This document shows, piece by piece, positions 1-11,560 of a DNA stretch of 64,000 bases. A model generated the notes under the pieces. It had not been told where the DNA came from. It saw nothing but the letters and a program-made list of their open reading frames with translations, and made no database searches. The stretch spans positions 172,592,355 through 172,656,354 of the forward strand of contig CM028377.1 of the NCBI GenBank assembly GCA_013146195.2. The letters run 5' to 3'. Positions within the stretch are counted from its first letter, which is position 1; each line of letters begins with the position of its first letter. A program made the position numbers and the translations under genes. The DNA comes from Codonopsis lanceolata (lineage: Eukaryota > Streptophyta > Magnoliopsida > Asterales > Campanulaceae).

Positions 1-1563
1 TGTTGCAATTGAAATAAGTTTGGTTTGAAAGGATAGTAACAACAATGTAAGGGGAAAATATTTCCTTGTTTCCAAACTAAGTAGGGGTATAGGTTGTTAC
101 ATCATCAGCCTCGATCGCATTGATCTGGTCCAAGTTGTTGTTCATTACATTTAGTATTGGGGGTGGTTTTTCAATGACCTTGTCGTCGATGAGATTCTGG
201 ATGGTGCTTTTGAGCAGGTAGCATTTATGTGTAGGGTGTCCACTGTAGTGATGATACTCACAATACTAGGAGTGATTCCGTGTATTGCGCAGCGGGTTTG
301 GAGGTTGGTAGTTTTCTATTGGCTTTAGGACCCCTTGTGTTATCAGACCTCGTAATATTAACGACATTGGAGCATGCAGTTCATCGTAATGCATGTTGTC
401 TCCTTTGTAGGGTCCCCTGAAATTTCTATTGGTACCACTGTTTCCCCCAACGGTGTTAACAATTCGGTCTGTTCTGTATTATCATGATATATTACCATAA
501 GTTTGATTGGTAAAGTTGAGTGGTGATGTAGCTGCTGAGATATCCACAACAACATGCTGCTCCTGATGATGTTGCTTTTCCTTTGGAGTAACAAAATGAG
601 CTGGGAGGTGCATTAGTTTTTAATTGCCCTGTCCGTATCTCTTCATCTATACGTATCCTTACTTCAATAATGGCATTGAAATATCCATAGGAGAGGTGCT
701 TCATGTGTTCAAGATAGGCTATCTTAACATTTTTTTTATATAAACATTATGGTTGATTCAGCCGAAGTGGGCCTATCTAGAGTTAGGGAAACTTTCTATT
801 TCCATCTGGCCGCGAAATCTATGCAGGTTTTTTTTCCCTCTAGGTGCACGACTCTAGTTCTCTCTTGTTTACTATTATCCTTGTACCTTTTCTAAAATTC
901 ATCAGCAATCTGGTCCCAAGTGTTTAGTGTGCTACTATCTATTAACATGAGCCATTGCTTTGCAGCCCGTACCAAGGTCAAGTGAAAATTAGCAGTCATT
1001 GTTTTGAAACTAGCACCCCTTAATTGCGTTACGGTTGCATAGGATCTTAAGAGGGAGATTGGGCAACCCGTTCCATCAAATTTTTCAATGTCTGTCATTT
1101 TGAATTTTGACGGTAAGATGGCTAAATGTTGTAGACTTAATGATCGTGTAGAGAACTCTCCTTTACTTAGGACTTTGAGCATCATTTCTTTGAGATTCTT
1201 GATGCCTCTATCAACCTTTGAGGGAGGTGGTGTTTTGAAGGGATTGGTGGTATTTGTGTCTCACTGGGGTGGTTGGTAAATGCTAATAGGAGGTACAATG
1301 TTTGCAGCCCGTATTTGGCAGCCAAAATCATTGAAAGGGAGAAAGGTCGTGACCTGCCCCTATGGGTCATAACTTTTGGGGTTTGCATGTGGGCTACATT
1401 GGAGTGGGTTAGTGGTGGAGAATGGAAGATTCCCCGGGTGCTGATATGGGGTATTGGTGTTTTGAGGAGGGTAACCGATGTTGATGTTGGTATTAGGAGG
1501 AGGGTTAGTGTATTGGTATGGAGATCGATTAAGTTGGTGATGATTTATAAAGTCCATTTATTT
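1..1563 (-). pseudogene. Degenerate gag of a Tat/Ogre-like Ty3/gypsy element
   Basis: Read on the minus strand from about 1557 down, this starts with a Pro/Asn/Gln-rich leader. It then has a gag core at 892-1185 containing KFDGTG, LRSYATVTQLRG and NTWDQIADEF, the pattern of plant gypsy gag proteins (retrotransposon gag family). Nearer position 100-270 the same strand reads YCEYHHYSGHPTHKCYLLK followed by IQNLIDDKVIEKP, the Cys/His segment typical of Tat-like gag. The same segment occurs in the better preserved copy at 45468-45698. Stops and frameshifts separate the blocks, so this is a pseudogene. No LTR, protease or RT is visible, and the element probably continues past the window start. Confidence 0.75.
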
Positions 1564-2167
1564 ACCTAGAAATGAACAAATTTGATCTAATGGTGTAGAG
1601 ATCTAAGCATATTTGATCCGACAATACTAAGACTAAAGTTTATAGTAATTTTGCAAACTCGAGCTCGTAATACCATACCTCTTTTTTTAAAAAAGTGTCT
1701 TGGTAACTCATTTGAGCCTAGGGTAGTCACATAGGCCATAGCTAATATTTTCATTGTTTTGCAATTTAAAGAAGGTACAAGCATGGAAAATTACAAGCTT
1801 AAAAAAAAGTTTAAACCGCAATTTGGTTACCCTACTTTCTCACTTTTTGCAATAAGTTAACTCTACAATATTTTTTCAATTTAGTCATTATACTTGGTTT
1901 TGACATTCAATAAGGTCACTCAAGTCATTTCCGTCCATTATGTTGAATGGAAATGATTTAAAAGACTATAATACCCTCCGAACAAAATCAAATTATTTTG
2001 GTTTAATCGCAATTTGGTCACCATAATTTCCCACTTTTGCACCCTTTTCACCCTACATTCCACCATGGCCATCACATTGTGTTTTTGAAATAAGATTTCA
2101 AATCTGAAAATTTTAGAATAGTTAAAGAGAGACTTTGCCTCTTGGTTGTCTGAAAAATGAAAGATTA

Positions 2168-2217
2168 CAGAGAGAGAGAGAGAGAGATAGAGAGAGAGAA
2201 ATAGAGAAATAGAGAGA
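2168..2217. repeat. GA-rich simple repeat
   Basis: An interrupted (GA)n tract lies just upstream of the captured ATG in Pack-MULE A. CT/GA tracts are common in plant 5' UTRs and could have been captured with the gene. Confidence 0.8.
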
Positions 2218-2231
2218 CGAAGTGAGAAGAA

Positions 2232-3129
2232 ATGGTGTTTGATAAAAGTCAAGAAACCATGGTGTTTGACAAAACTCAAGAAAATCCAACCTCTTCCACC
2301 TACACCCTCCCCAATCTCCCCGATGAAGAAAACACCACCCCGTCTTCCTCTCCATCATCAAACTCAACCAACCACCTCTCTCCTCCCATTTCAAAACCTT
2401 CGCCAACGTCTTCATCTCCATTATCGGTGTCGATGTCTTAGGCCTCCATTACACCTTCAAGAAAACCTCCTGGCTTATGGGCTTCCTTATCCTCTTCTCC
2501 ATCGCCGCCCTCACTTACCACTATATGATGCTACTAATCCAAACTTGCTGCAAGCTTAACCCCCTAAAAATAGATTCATTCGGTCTGTTTGTGGTTACAC
2601 TGGTCAGTTCTCAAGGAACATATGGAATAGAAAGATCTCAGGTTAGTGAGTTATCGAAGAAGAGTGAGATCTATGGTGCGAAAATCAGACACTTCCTGAG
2701 TGAGGCAAAGTCGAGAAGGATCTCAGTGATGGATAAACAGGTCAAATACCTCAATTGGTTCGGAAGGACACTTTTCTTTTCAATACTAAAACTATTCTGA
2801 ATTTAAACTTTTTCTATGCTGAGGTCAAGCTATATAGAAGATCCCGGATTGAAGTCGGGTTCTGCGTCAACTACCTCATCTTTGTCGCCACCACATTAGG
2901 TTTTATCTTCAATCTTTCCCTCAATCAAATCAACCCTCAATCGTCGAGTTTGACTATGAACTTGACCCCCAAATTTACGTTCATTTGGGGTTGTTTTCAT
3001 TTTCAATTAGGTCTGAATTATATTTCAAGCTTGACCCCTCTGAATATCTTTGCTGATGTTGTTGACACTGGAGCGATAGGTGTTGGCATGGTTGATAATG
3101 TAGGCGAGGGTATTTCCTGGTTTCTATAA
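2232..3129 (+). pseudogene. Captured fragments of an AVT3-like amino-acid transporter gene
   Basis: Two blocks resemble plant vacuolar amino-acid transporters of the AVT3 (ANTL) group in the AAAP family. Block 1 (about 2232-2600) starts with MVFDK and a Ser/Thr/Pro-rich leader; after a frameshift it reads KTFANVFISIIGVDVLGL, then YTFKKTSWLMGFLILFS and a further hydrophobic stretch, matching the first membrane segments. Block 2 (about 2845-3110) reads GFCVNYLIFVATTLGFIFN, then FIWGCFHFQLGLN and LNIFADVVDTGAIGVGMV, matching later segments. The bases between (about 2600-2840) do not look like the transporter, so an internal part is missing or replaced. The reading frame is broken and fewer than half the expected membrane spans are present. 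A functional transporter is unlikely. Confidence 0.75.
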
Positions 3130-3396
3130 TTGTTTTAAGTTTTTCATCCAAAATATTGGATTGAATGATGAACGTACTATATGTTGTCAAGTACAATGAT
3201 TAAATTGAAAAAAAAAATTGTAGTCATTTTATTGTAAAAAGTGGAAAAGTAGGGTGACCAAATTGTGGTTTAAGCCTAAAAAAATGACTTGCCAAATACT
3301 CCCTTTGTTTCACACAAAAAAAATATTATTTGAAAATTCTAATAATTAAATGATATATAAGTGTTATTAGAGTTGATCATAATTATAAATATGATT

Positions 3397-3693
3397 AACT
3401 TAAGAGTAATGATATCATTACAACTAGTGTTACCACTAGTGTTACAACTTACATTGAGAAATACAAAGTTGATTTTTCAACTTTGTCTTTTAGTATACAA
3501 GTTGTAACACTAGTGGTAACACTAGTTGTAAAGTTAACATTACACTTAACTTAGGAGTAATGATATCTTTACAACTAGTGTTACAACTTGCCTCGAAAAA
3601 TATATAGTTGACTTTTCAACTTTGTCTTTTAGTATACAAGTTGTAATACTAGCGGTAACACTAGTTGTAAGATTAATATTATTCTACTTAGTC
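3397..3693. mobile_element. Two adjacent copies of a palindromic MITE
   Basis: Two copies of about 150 bp lie head to tail (about 3397-3551 and 3546-3693). Each starts near 'gagtaatgatatc' and 'ttacaactagtgtta', shares the middle 'ttcaactttgtcttttag', and ends with the inverse, 'taacactagttgtaa'. Each copy is therefore almost a full hairpin. No coding capacity is present and the superfamily is not clear. Confidence 0.6.
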
Positions 3694-5161
3694 AAGATGT
3701 CTATATCCCATATGAAGATCTGTAAAATTGATTTTTTTTTAAAAATTGTAGGTGTAATTTTTTAAAATTAACTTTTTGAGAGAAATATCTGAAAATAATA
3801 CAATAAACTCTTTGTACGGAACAAAGAGATTAATTTTTTTGAGAATATAATAGTTTACAAGTCATATGTTCAAAAAAGACGGATTAATTTTTTTACAATA
3901 GAATAATTACAATTCGAAAATAGAGTAGTTTACAAGTCAACTTGTTTAATTTGGAAATGTTACAAGAATCCCTCCCTCGTTCCTTTTTAGGCCGGATATA
4001 TATATATATATATTATTATTTTTTTATATTTTTAAAAGTTATATTTACTATTTTACGCTTGATTTGATTCTAACTTTAATTAATGATTCCATTCTCGCAC
4101 GAGTATCATTGGAAAATATTTGTAGCAGTGATAATCTCCTACAGGGATTTTATTATCAAATGCTGCATTTTCCATAAAAAGTACTTATTCTGTTCCAGTC
4201 AAAGGGACTCCGTTGGAAAATCAAATATTTTTTTTTTAAAAAAATGACACTTTTAACAGTTCAATAGTAATAAAATGAAACATTTTTACCTTAATTTTTA
4301 AAAGTAACCGAATACTTTAAGTGAAACATCCAAAAATAGAATAGTTGCTTGTTTGCCTGAAACGAAAGGACGGAGGACGTAATTATTAGCAAGAGGAAAT
4401 CAATTAGCTAGGAATTATTTGGCTTCATTAGAACCCTTGGTAGCAAATTGTGCAATGATTTTGGAATTGATTTTGTATTTCCGGCAAAGAGAATCATTGC
4501 CACGACATGAAAAATCTGAATCCAAATCCAAATCTAAATTGCATGTTCCTTTGTTTCTGAAAATTTTGTATTAGTTCGATAAGTACTCCGAATCTTTCAA
4601 GCATCTCACATACATTATCTTATACTATTACTAATATTAACTATTATTCCCTTAGTTTCTAAATAATGTTTATAATCATTTCGTTTTGGGCAAAAAGTTA
4701 ACTATTTTATTTTGGGATATTTTACTTCTTTAAAAATTAATTTTTGAAAATTATGGTATTAAAATGTTATTTATTACTTCTTTCGTTCTGGGCAAAGAGT
4801 TAATTATTTAATTTTGAAATGTTTTACTCAAAGAATCTATTTTCAAAAATTAAGGTATAAAAATGTAATTTTATTTTTAATAGGTTACTAAAAGTGTCAT
4901 TTTCTTAAAAAGTTTGACTTTCAAATAAGGACTCTTTGTCTGGAACGAAGAGAGTAATGATGAACTACTAAAAATGTTATTTTTTTAAACAAAATTTGAC
5001 TTTCAAACAAAGATTCTTTACTCGGAACGGAGAGATTATTTGACTGAGCACATAGATTTAAAAAAATTAATTGAGTCTACTATAAATAATGATATAATAT
5101 GTAAGTTTTTTAAAATGCACATGCATATTGGATCATCATTAAAGTAGTGAGAAAAAAATAA
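3694..5161. repeat. Cluster of degraded Stowaway-like repeats
   Basis: No gene is visible in this AT-rich stretch. It holds several degraded copies related to the Stowaway terminal motif ctccctccgtt and its inverse, for example near 4189-4377 (ends in aaaggacggagga), 4769-4953 (gttctgggcaaagagtt to ctggaacgaagagag) and up to about 5036 (ctcggaacggagaga). Internal segments share 'tttgactttcaaa'. The copies overlap or interrupt each other, so borders are uncertain. Confidence 0.55.
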
Positions 5162-5163
5162 TA

Positions 5164-5420
5164 CTCCCTCCGTTCCTAAATTATCGTCTACCTTTTTTTT
5201 TTCGTCCGTCCCAAAATAATTGTCCATTTTGAAACTTACCTTTTTAGAACATCACTTTTACCACTTTAACATTACTTTTTCACCATACTTTAATTATGAG
5301 TCACATACATATGGACTTTAAATAAACTAAACATTAAACCAATATAAATAATCAAGTCAATTATTTTTTCTTAAACTGTGCGACGGGTCAACTAAGATAA
5401 TTATTTAGAGATGGAGCGAG
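5164..5420. mobile_element. Stowaway-type MITE
   Basis: The left end reads ctccctccgttcc after TA (5162-5163). The right end reads gatggagcgag before TA (5421-5422). The ctccctccgt terminus and TA target duplication are diagnostic of Stowaway (Tc1/mariner-derived) MITEs. The 257-bp interior is non-coding. Confidence 0.75.
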
Positions 5421-5422
5421 TA

Positions 5423-6000
5423 ATAAATAAGAAAAGTAGGAGTAACGGGAAAAGTAAAAGTAAAATAGTAAAAAAAATAATTATAAAAAAAAAAGTTACT
5501 TTGTTACGGATAAAAATGGAAAGCAGCACAATTATTGAGAAACAAATGTAGTATTTATTTAACATTATTGATTATTGTGGGTGCTTTTAGTGGTATGAAA
5601 CAAAAATGCCGACAATCTTGTTTGGGGGGGGGGGGGATTAATGTAATTGTGAAGTGTGGCTACATATAGTTGTAATATACTTATAAGATTCTTACTCGCC
5701 CTTAGCATGATTGGTTTAAGATTAGACCACTTTGATAAAAAATCTCAATAAAATGTTAGTATTAATCCTTCTAAGGGTTACATAGTTGGTATAATATAGG
5801 ATAATACATATTAATTTTAGGATAATGAAGCATAATTTAGCAGTAAAATACTTCACCTACACCAGATAGATTATAAGTTCGAGTCAGTATGAGGTAAATG
5901 AAGAACGACTATTGATCTTCTTTAAAAAAACGTATATGTGTTGCCATTGTTCATCATCTTATGTATATCTAGACGTTCAATTTAAGTAATTAACTATTTA
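5423..6000. other. AT-rich non-coding stretch
   Basis: I see no gene or recognisable element here. The only notable point is a run of 13 G at 5624-5636. Confidence 0.6.
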
Positions 6001-6887
6001 AGAGCATGCTCAATGGTAACATTGTAAACACGTCATTTTTTGTTCGAAGGCGTCTTTTCAACTCTCTAAAAATAAATATATTTCTATAATATAGATCATA
6101 CTTATACATGTGCAATTGACTAAACATATTTAAAGGTTTAGATTAAATTATTTAAAAAAAATTAACGGTTGTGATTCACCCTCACATTCACTTGTGTGAA
6201 AGTAGTTATCTACTTTTAACTCACTATTACAAAGTCACCCCATACAGTTAATATTATAAGCAGTCACTCATTTTTCTCCTGAACAATCACCCCTTTGATT
6301 GACTGAGGCTATTTAGCGGTGGAGATTGATTCCAGCTGCAAGATCAAACGGTCATGTGTCAGTTACGTCCAACTCCTTACAAATAACCCCCCTCAACTAT
6401 GGGTCGAATTTAAAATCGCACTTTCTATTTAAACATTAACGTTTCAATTGACGAAATCATATATACAGTCATCGTGCCATATGTACGGATACGAAGATCT
6501 AGTCACTCTACATACAACCCTCTTAAAATTAAAAAGAAAAGAAAAAAAAGATTTGCCGGGAGAGAGATGGAGAGAAAAAGAAAAAGAGGTGAGAGGAAAT
6601 CAACAAAGCTGGTGCTGAAAATATTAAGAAATCCCCACACAAAACGAGCCTTTGTAGGTAATGCCGGTGAAGGTTGGATTGTTGTTAGGAAGACATTTTT
6701 AAAGGGAGTTGGTTTGGGATATGATAGTGAGTATTGAACATCTAAATGACTCCCAAAACTTAGAGGGCCATTTACTACATAATAGAGGTAATGGGTGAGA
6801 TTGGGTGTCCAATGTATGGTTAAGTTTGGTAAATGAACTCTAAAATGGTGATAGATTGTGGTGTTGGGTGTCCATGGTGGATGCCCT
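6001..6887. mobile_element. Possible short TIR element of unclear class
   Basis: The left end agagcatgctcaatgg and the inverse of the right end (agggcatccaccatgg) match at 12 of 16 positions. Ends of the form GGGCATCCAC-ATGG are common in plant MITEs. The expected target duplication is not clean. An 87-codon Lys/Arg-rich frame at 6474-6737 lies in an AAAG-rich tract and is not convincing as a gene. Confidence 0.35.
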
Positions 6888-7639
6888 AACTACACTAAGA
6901 AAGAAGATAAGTATTCAACTATGAAAACGAGTTTGATTTCAATGAGAGAGGATATAGAGTTTTGACTTTCAATTGGCCTTTTCATTGTGACTGAATATGT
7001 GATTTCAATCATTGCTATTCTTTCTTGACACTACTAGAAAACAACTTATTAGGGATGGAAATTTTTCGTCGTTGATTATGTTTTCCGTAGCCAATTAACA
7101 TTTAGCGACGGAATAGCTCTATTTCTAATCACTTGTTGCAAATTAAAAACAACACGTTTACCGTCACTAATTAGTTACAAAAAAAAAAAATGAATCCATT
7201 CGCCGATTAGAAATGGAATACTATGTTTCCAATGTCTGTTTCTAATCTTCTCCGTCGCTAATTGAAAATAGAATGTCTGTCGTGAAAATTGTAGACAAAA
7301 TAAAAAATAATAATTTTAGCGACGGAATATTCCGTTGCTAAATCATTAAAAAATGTTTTTAAAATTAAACTGATTAATTTTAGAAACTGATATTCCGTTG
7401 CTAAATTATTATAAAAAAATTAAATTTTTTTTAAATAAAATTGTTTCTTCTACCTGATAAATAACATATTATATTTGTAAATGAAATTCACTTTGCATAA
7501 AAAGACACTACAAGTAACTCAAACAACAATTAACAATTGATTGTCATCTCCGGAAATACATAAGCATTAACAAAACAAAGTCTTAAAATGTTACATGCCC
7601 ACATAAAAGAAAATTGTAGCTACACTCTCAGGGATGGGG

Positions 7640-8040
7640 TACTAAGAGGGGGGCAGTTGTTGCCGCATCTACATATCCAATAACACATTCAATTTTGTGT
7701 GCATCTCCCCCATTGATGCGTCTCACTCCGCCAACGCTCTAGCATCGTGTTCTTTTTGCGTAGCAAGTTTTTATTGCTGCTTTGCCAAGGCTTCTTCTAT
7801 CCTAGCCAGCTGAGCACGTAATGCTTTCACTTCTTGACTGTCATCTCCGGAACGAACATATAACCATGCAGTTTACAATGAAGCCCCAAAAATTGATGTG
7901 TTGATGGCAACTCCCCCATATTCTCCCAACTCATACACTCTTTGTCCCCTCTTTTTACGCCCTTCTGCGGCAAAGACAAGCCACGCTTTTGGGTCTCATT
8001 CAACCTAGCCGATCCCACTAGGTTCCATTAAACCATCCTC
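7640..8040 (-). pseudogene. CACTA TNP1-like protein, C-terminal exon remnant
   Basis: On the minus strand this reads SQEVKALRAQLARIEEALA, a stop, KLATQKEHDARALAE, a stop, then MGEMHTKLNVLL. It is the charged coiled-coil tail usual for plant TNP1/En-Spm transposase-associated proteins (Plant_transposase family). Just upstream, at 7827-8018, lies SARLNETQKRGL in an open frame. At least two in-frame stops make it non-functional. Further exons of the same gene lie at 9000-9151, 10440-10790 and 19240-19300. Confidence 0.65.
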
Positions 8041-8460
8041 AACTTGGGCATCCTTCACCCCCAGATAAGCAGACTATAATAACAAAATAAACAAGTAAAA
8101 TATTAAAACGCAATACATAATTAACACATATATTGAATGACCGTCACAAAACATGTTTATACTTGCAAATGTGGATTATGCCTTTTCATCAATCCACTCA
8201 CGTTCATCACCGGAGGTAGCAGTGGTGTGTGTACACACAAACACGTCTGTTGTAGTGACATGGGAACCATATGCTTCAATCTACAATTATTATTATTGTA
8301 TTAGTGAAATAATAAAGTATATAAAAACTATAATAAACTACACAAATAAAGCAAATTATTTACACTAACAACCCTTAATTTACATATATTCACACTAACA
8401 CCCCCTATAATTTCCATCCAACACTTTCAACATCATAATCAAGATAAACTACTACAAAAG

Positions 8461-8953
8461 TTACACTAACACCTTCCACCCCAACGATTTTAACAACATA
8501 AATTAAACTATGTATACTAATTAAAGTCATGGATTTCATAGCATTAACATGACTACCCAACTATACATCTTAAAAAAAAAAAAAAGTAACGTAAAATGGA
8601 TACCAAGAACTAAATATTACACTAACAGCCCCCATAATTTACATCTATTTATACTAACTCCTCCCACCCCAACGATTTTAACAACATAAACTAAACAATG
8701 TATACTAATTAAAATCATGGATTTCATAGTATCAACATGACTACTCAACTTTACATGTTCAAACAATAAGTAACGTAAAATGGATACAAAGAACTAAATG
8801 TTACACTAACACCCCCCCACTCCAACTATTTTAACAACATAAACTAAAATATGTATACTAATTAAAGTCATGGATTTCATAGCATCAACATGACTATCCA
8901 ACTATGCATGTTCAAACAATAAGTAACATAAAATTCATACAAAGAACTAAATA
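8461..8953. repeat. Three-copy tandem repeat inside the CACTA element
   Basis: Three direct copies start at about 8461, 8617 and 8801, each with 'ttacactaaca', 'ttttaacaacataaa', 'tcatggatttcatag' and 'caacatgactac' in the same order. Spacing is about 155-185 bp. The array is non-coding and lies in what should be an intron of the TNP1-like gene. Confidence 0.8.
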
Positions 8954-8999
8954 AATTAAAAGTAAAAGTACATACCATTCATTGAAAATGCTCATTTAC

Positions 9000-9151
9000 A
9001 CTAATAGACCCTGTAGTATGTTTTGTCCCGCTCCTTGAGGCACTAGATCTATTCCTCTTCGTCCTTTCGGTGGCCTCCACGGCTTTCTCGCTTTCCCAGT
9101 GGGCTACCCATTAGCTCCAAATCACGTTTGAGAAGATTATTGACGGCTCCA
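9000..9151 (-). pseudogene. TNP1-like exon, part downstream of the solo LTR
   Basis: The minus strand reads SIIFSNVIWS, a stop, WVAHWESEKAVEATERTK, then RNRSSASRSG. This pattern (Trp, acidic/basic residues, then KxNR) matches the central part of Plant_transposase proteins. When the solo LTR (9152-10439) and one CTCCA copy are removed, the frame continues directly into the block at 10445-10600. The exon was therefore continuous before the insertion. Confidence 0.6.
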
Positions 9152-10439
9152 TGTGGGTCCCAATGAGCACAATAATAAGCTAGAAGGGGGGGGGTTGAAT
9201 AGCTTATTAAACACTTAAAAACTTTTAAGTAAATTCATTGAAAGTTACTTGCAATCTATAGAAAAGAATCAAGTAGCGGAAGACCTTCAAGAAGATTGTT
9301 CCAGGTCTGCCGATAAGGACTACCGGTAGACCTTTTACAGTTTACTTAAGTCCAGCTGTAAACGGATAAATATAAACAGTGAAACTAAGCAGTTCAAGTA
9401 TCGGACAAGCAAGATGAGGAATAACACAAGTATTTTGGGATGGTTCACACTATAATGAGTGCTACGTCCACCACCAAGGCAGTCAACCTTGGATTTAAAT
9501 TGTGCACTATGTTTTCCACTTAGATCAATTACAAAGAATATCCCTAATGGATCGTGTACAAAATATTGACTTGTGTTTGGGGTCTAGGGAATTAAATATC
9601 TGTAAAAACAGGATATTTAATTCGTGATGAAGTATAGTTAATGGAAGTTAACAACAAGAAGATTAAAGCAATAAGTGTTGATGAGCAGCTTCTTGTTGTT
9701 GACGAGGACTTCTAGATCTGTTAAGGATCTATTGAATGCACTGAGCTAAAGGACTTGGAGTTATGAAGTTTTAGAGCAATTCTTTAAGTGTTCGATTGAT
9801 TCTGTACAGTTGTCTCTTTGTTCCAGTCTTCAATGACAGTATTTATAGCAGGTGCACTTCAAAAGATCCGTTGGAGAAGACGAAGACTTCAACAGCTCTT
9901 TTCATCAATGCATTAAATGCATGGGGCTGTCAGTCAAGGATTTTCGTCTTCACAGATATCTAAAGCAGGTAATGATTTCTGAGATCTTCAAAAAGGTGGG
10001 CGATTTTGGTGTCAGATCTGAGAGTTGTAGCAGAAAGTAGGGGACAATCTGCTTTTCCTCCTTTCACTGTTCAGGACGAAAAGTCTTCCTGCTTTTCGGA
10101 AAGTTGCTTTCGGCGGCTTGACATGTCAGAGAATGTCTTGGATTAATTCAAATAACATATTGAAATAAGTTTGAATTAATCCAATAAATCTTTGTTGGAT
10201 AGGACACGTCGTACAAGAGTAGGTGGACACGAGGTCTACCGATCTTAAGCTTTGAGCAGGTCTTCCGGTGAAGTCGTGAAGAGGTCTTCCGCTGAACCTG
10301 AAAAAGTCCTACAAAAACTAGACAAGGCAAAGTTCTATACACATTTGCCACGATAATCGATACGCAGCCCGATTAGCCACTGAAGTATAAAACTAATGTA
10401 ATGCATTGAGCAGATATAAATCTAACATAAGAATCAACA
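9152..10439 (-). mobile_element. Solo LTR of a SIRE-like copia element
   Basis: The sequence begins tgtgggtccc and ends aatcaaca, with a perfect 5-bp target duplication CTCCA (9147-9151 and 10440-10444). Read on the minus strand it matches the 5' LTR at 50512-51769 along its length. Shared landmarks include the start (ttgattcttatgttagatt), the TATA region (ctataaat), and the end (cttattattgtgccc). It is 1288 bp, against 1258 bp for the related LTR. No internal region is present, so it arose by recombination between LTRs. Confidence 0.9.
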
Positions 10440-10800
10440 CTCCATATCCTTGTTGTTACTCTAGCGACCCTTTAACTTATAAATGTATTCCTTATACCGG
10501 TTTTCGCACATGTCGTTAAAAGCTTTGAAGGCGATAACATCATTACAATTGAACCATGTGTACCTCCGCTGCAAATTAAACAATTACGCATAAATAACAA
10601 TAACATTAAGCTAATTATGAAATACAATTAGCGATAAAACTTCAATATAATACTTGAAACTCATCCCTCCAAACGTTCTTTTTGTCTTTATTGCCATAGC
10701 CGCCAAAATGACTTTGGAGCAATCGAACGAAGAAGATTCCCAAAAAGACAAGATGAGACTGCTAACCTTTCTTACATCATACTAATCTATGATAAATAAG
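10440..10800 (-). pseudogene. TNP1-like exon(s), part upstream of the solo LTR
   Basis: The minus strand reads RRYTWFNCNDVIAFKAFND, then MCENRYKEYIYKLKG, a stop, and SNNKDMEP. A Trp-containing start followed by RYKEYIYKLK is characteristic of the Plant_transposase (En/Spm) family. A second exon-like block lies at about 10640-10790. The single stop after KLKGR disrupts it. Confidence 0.65.
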
Positions 10801-10953
10801 TAACGTAAAGCCAAATCTGAAACAAATGTTACTGACATATTACACTAACAAAGTTAAAATAAAAATATATATGTGTCTACTTACGTATTATCGATGACAT
10901 GCACATCAATCTTTCTTCTTGTCTGAAACAAGAGGTGAAGGGCTCTGTGGCGT

Positions 10954-11493
10954 TGATAAATGTGCATATTATCTATATTTTTAGATACTTTGGGTTTATT
11001 TTCCTAGTCAATATTGCATTTATCATTGCTAATTTAATTGTTTTGGCTCCCTTACCTTTACTTGTCTTAAATGTGCAGTTTTGCATCATTGTGCATTAAA
11101 GTCAATCTTTATTGGTGAATTAAAGACAAACTTTAATGGCGAAGTAAAGGCAAAAAGAGGAGTTGAATTCCAACATTTTTCGTGGGTAGGTTGGGGTTAT
11201 TTTTGTGGGTGGAAAACTGATGTCAAGTATTAAATTGAAGATTTCTAACAACAATCGCACCCTAGGTGCGAAATATTTCGCAACCTTCAATCGGGGCAGC
11301 TCAAGAGTCACTTCTAACATTTTTCAATTTGGACCTTTTTGTGCATCTAGACTAAATGGAATCTAAAGGGGGATTGGAGAGCTTTAAGTCTCTCATTTAT
11401 CTCTCCTTTATGTCTCATTTATTCTCATTTACTTCTTATTTATTCTTATTTATTTTTGGTTGTCTCTTGGTGAGACAAGGGGATAGGAAAGGC

Positions 11494-11560
<67 letters not shown>

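Larger units (their letters stand above)
1808..3276. mobile_element. Pack-MULE A (Mutator-like, captured transporter gene)
   Basis: The left end (agtttaaaccgcaatttgg) and right end (ccaaattgtggtttaagcc) are inverted repeats; similarity extends more than 100 bp inward, through a poly-A/T-rich stretch and a copy of 'gtacaatgattaaattgaa' on the right. The flanks are A-rich (taaaaaaaa at 1800-1808, taaaaaaat at 3277-3285), compatible with a 9-bp Mutator TSD with one mismatch. The same terminal repeat bounds the element at 32737-34062, where the 9-bp TSD is perfect, so this is a family. A second TIR-like stretch lies inside the left arm near 1999-2040. No transposase is seen, so the element is non-autonomous. 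Confidence 0.8.

Noticed and set aside
1999..2060. Separate nested MULE starting at the inner TIR copy
   Set aside because: A matching inner right end and target duplication were not found, so it is kept only as an internal duplication.
5624..5636. Run of 13 G as a possible G-quadruplex
   Set aside because: A single homopolymer run in AT-rich DNA is more likely a slippage product, and its length may be a sequencing artefact.
6474..6737. 87-codon Lys/Arg-rich open frame
   Set aside because: It lies in an AAAG-rich tract inside a probable short transposon, has no recognisable motif and no conserved start context.
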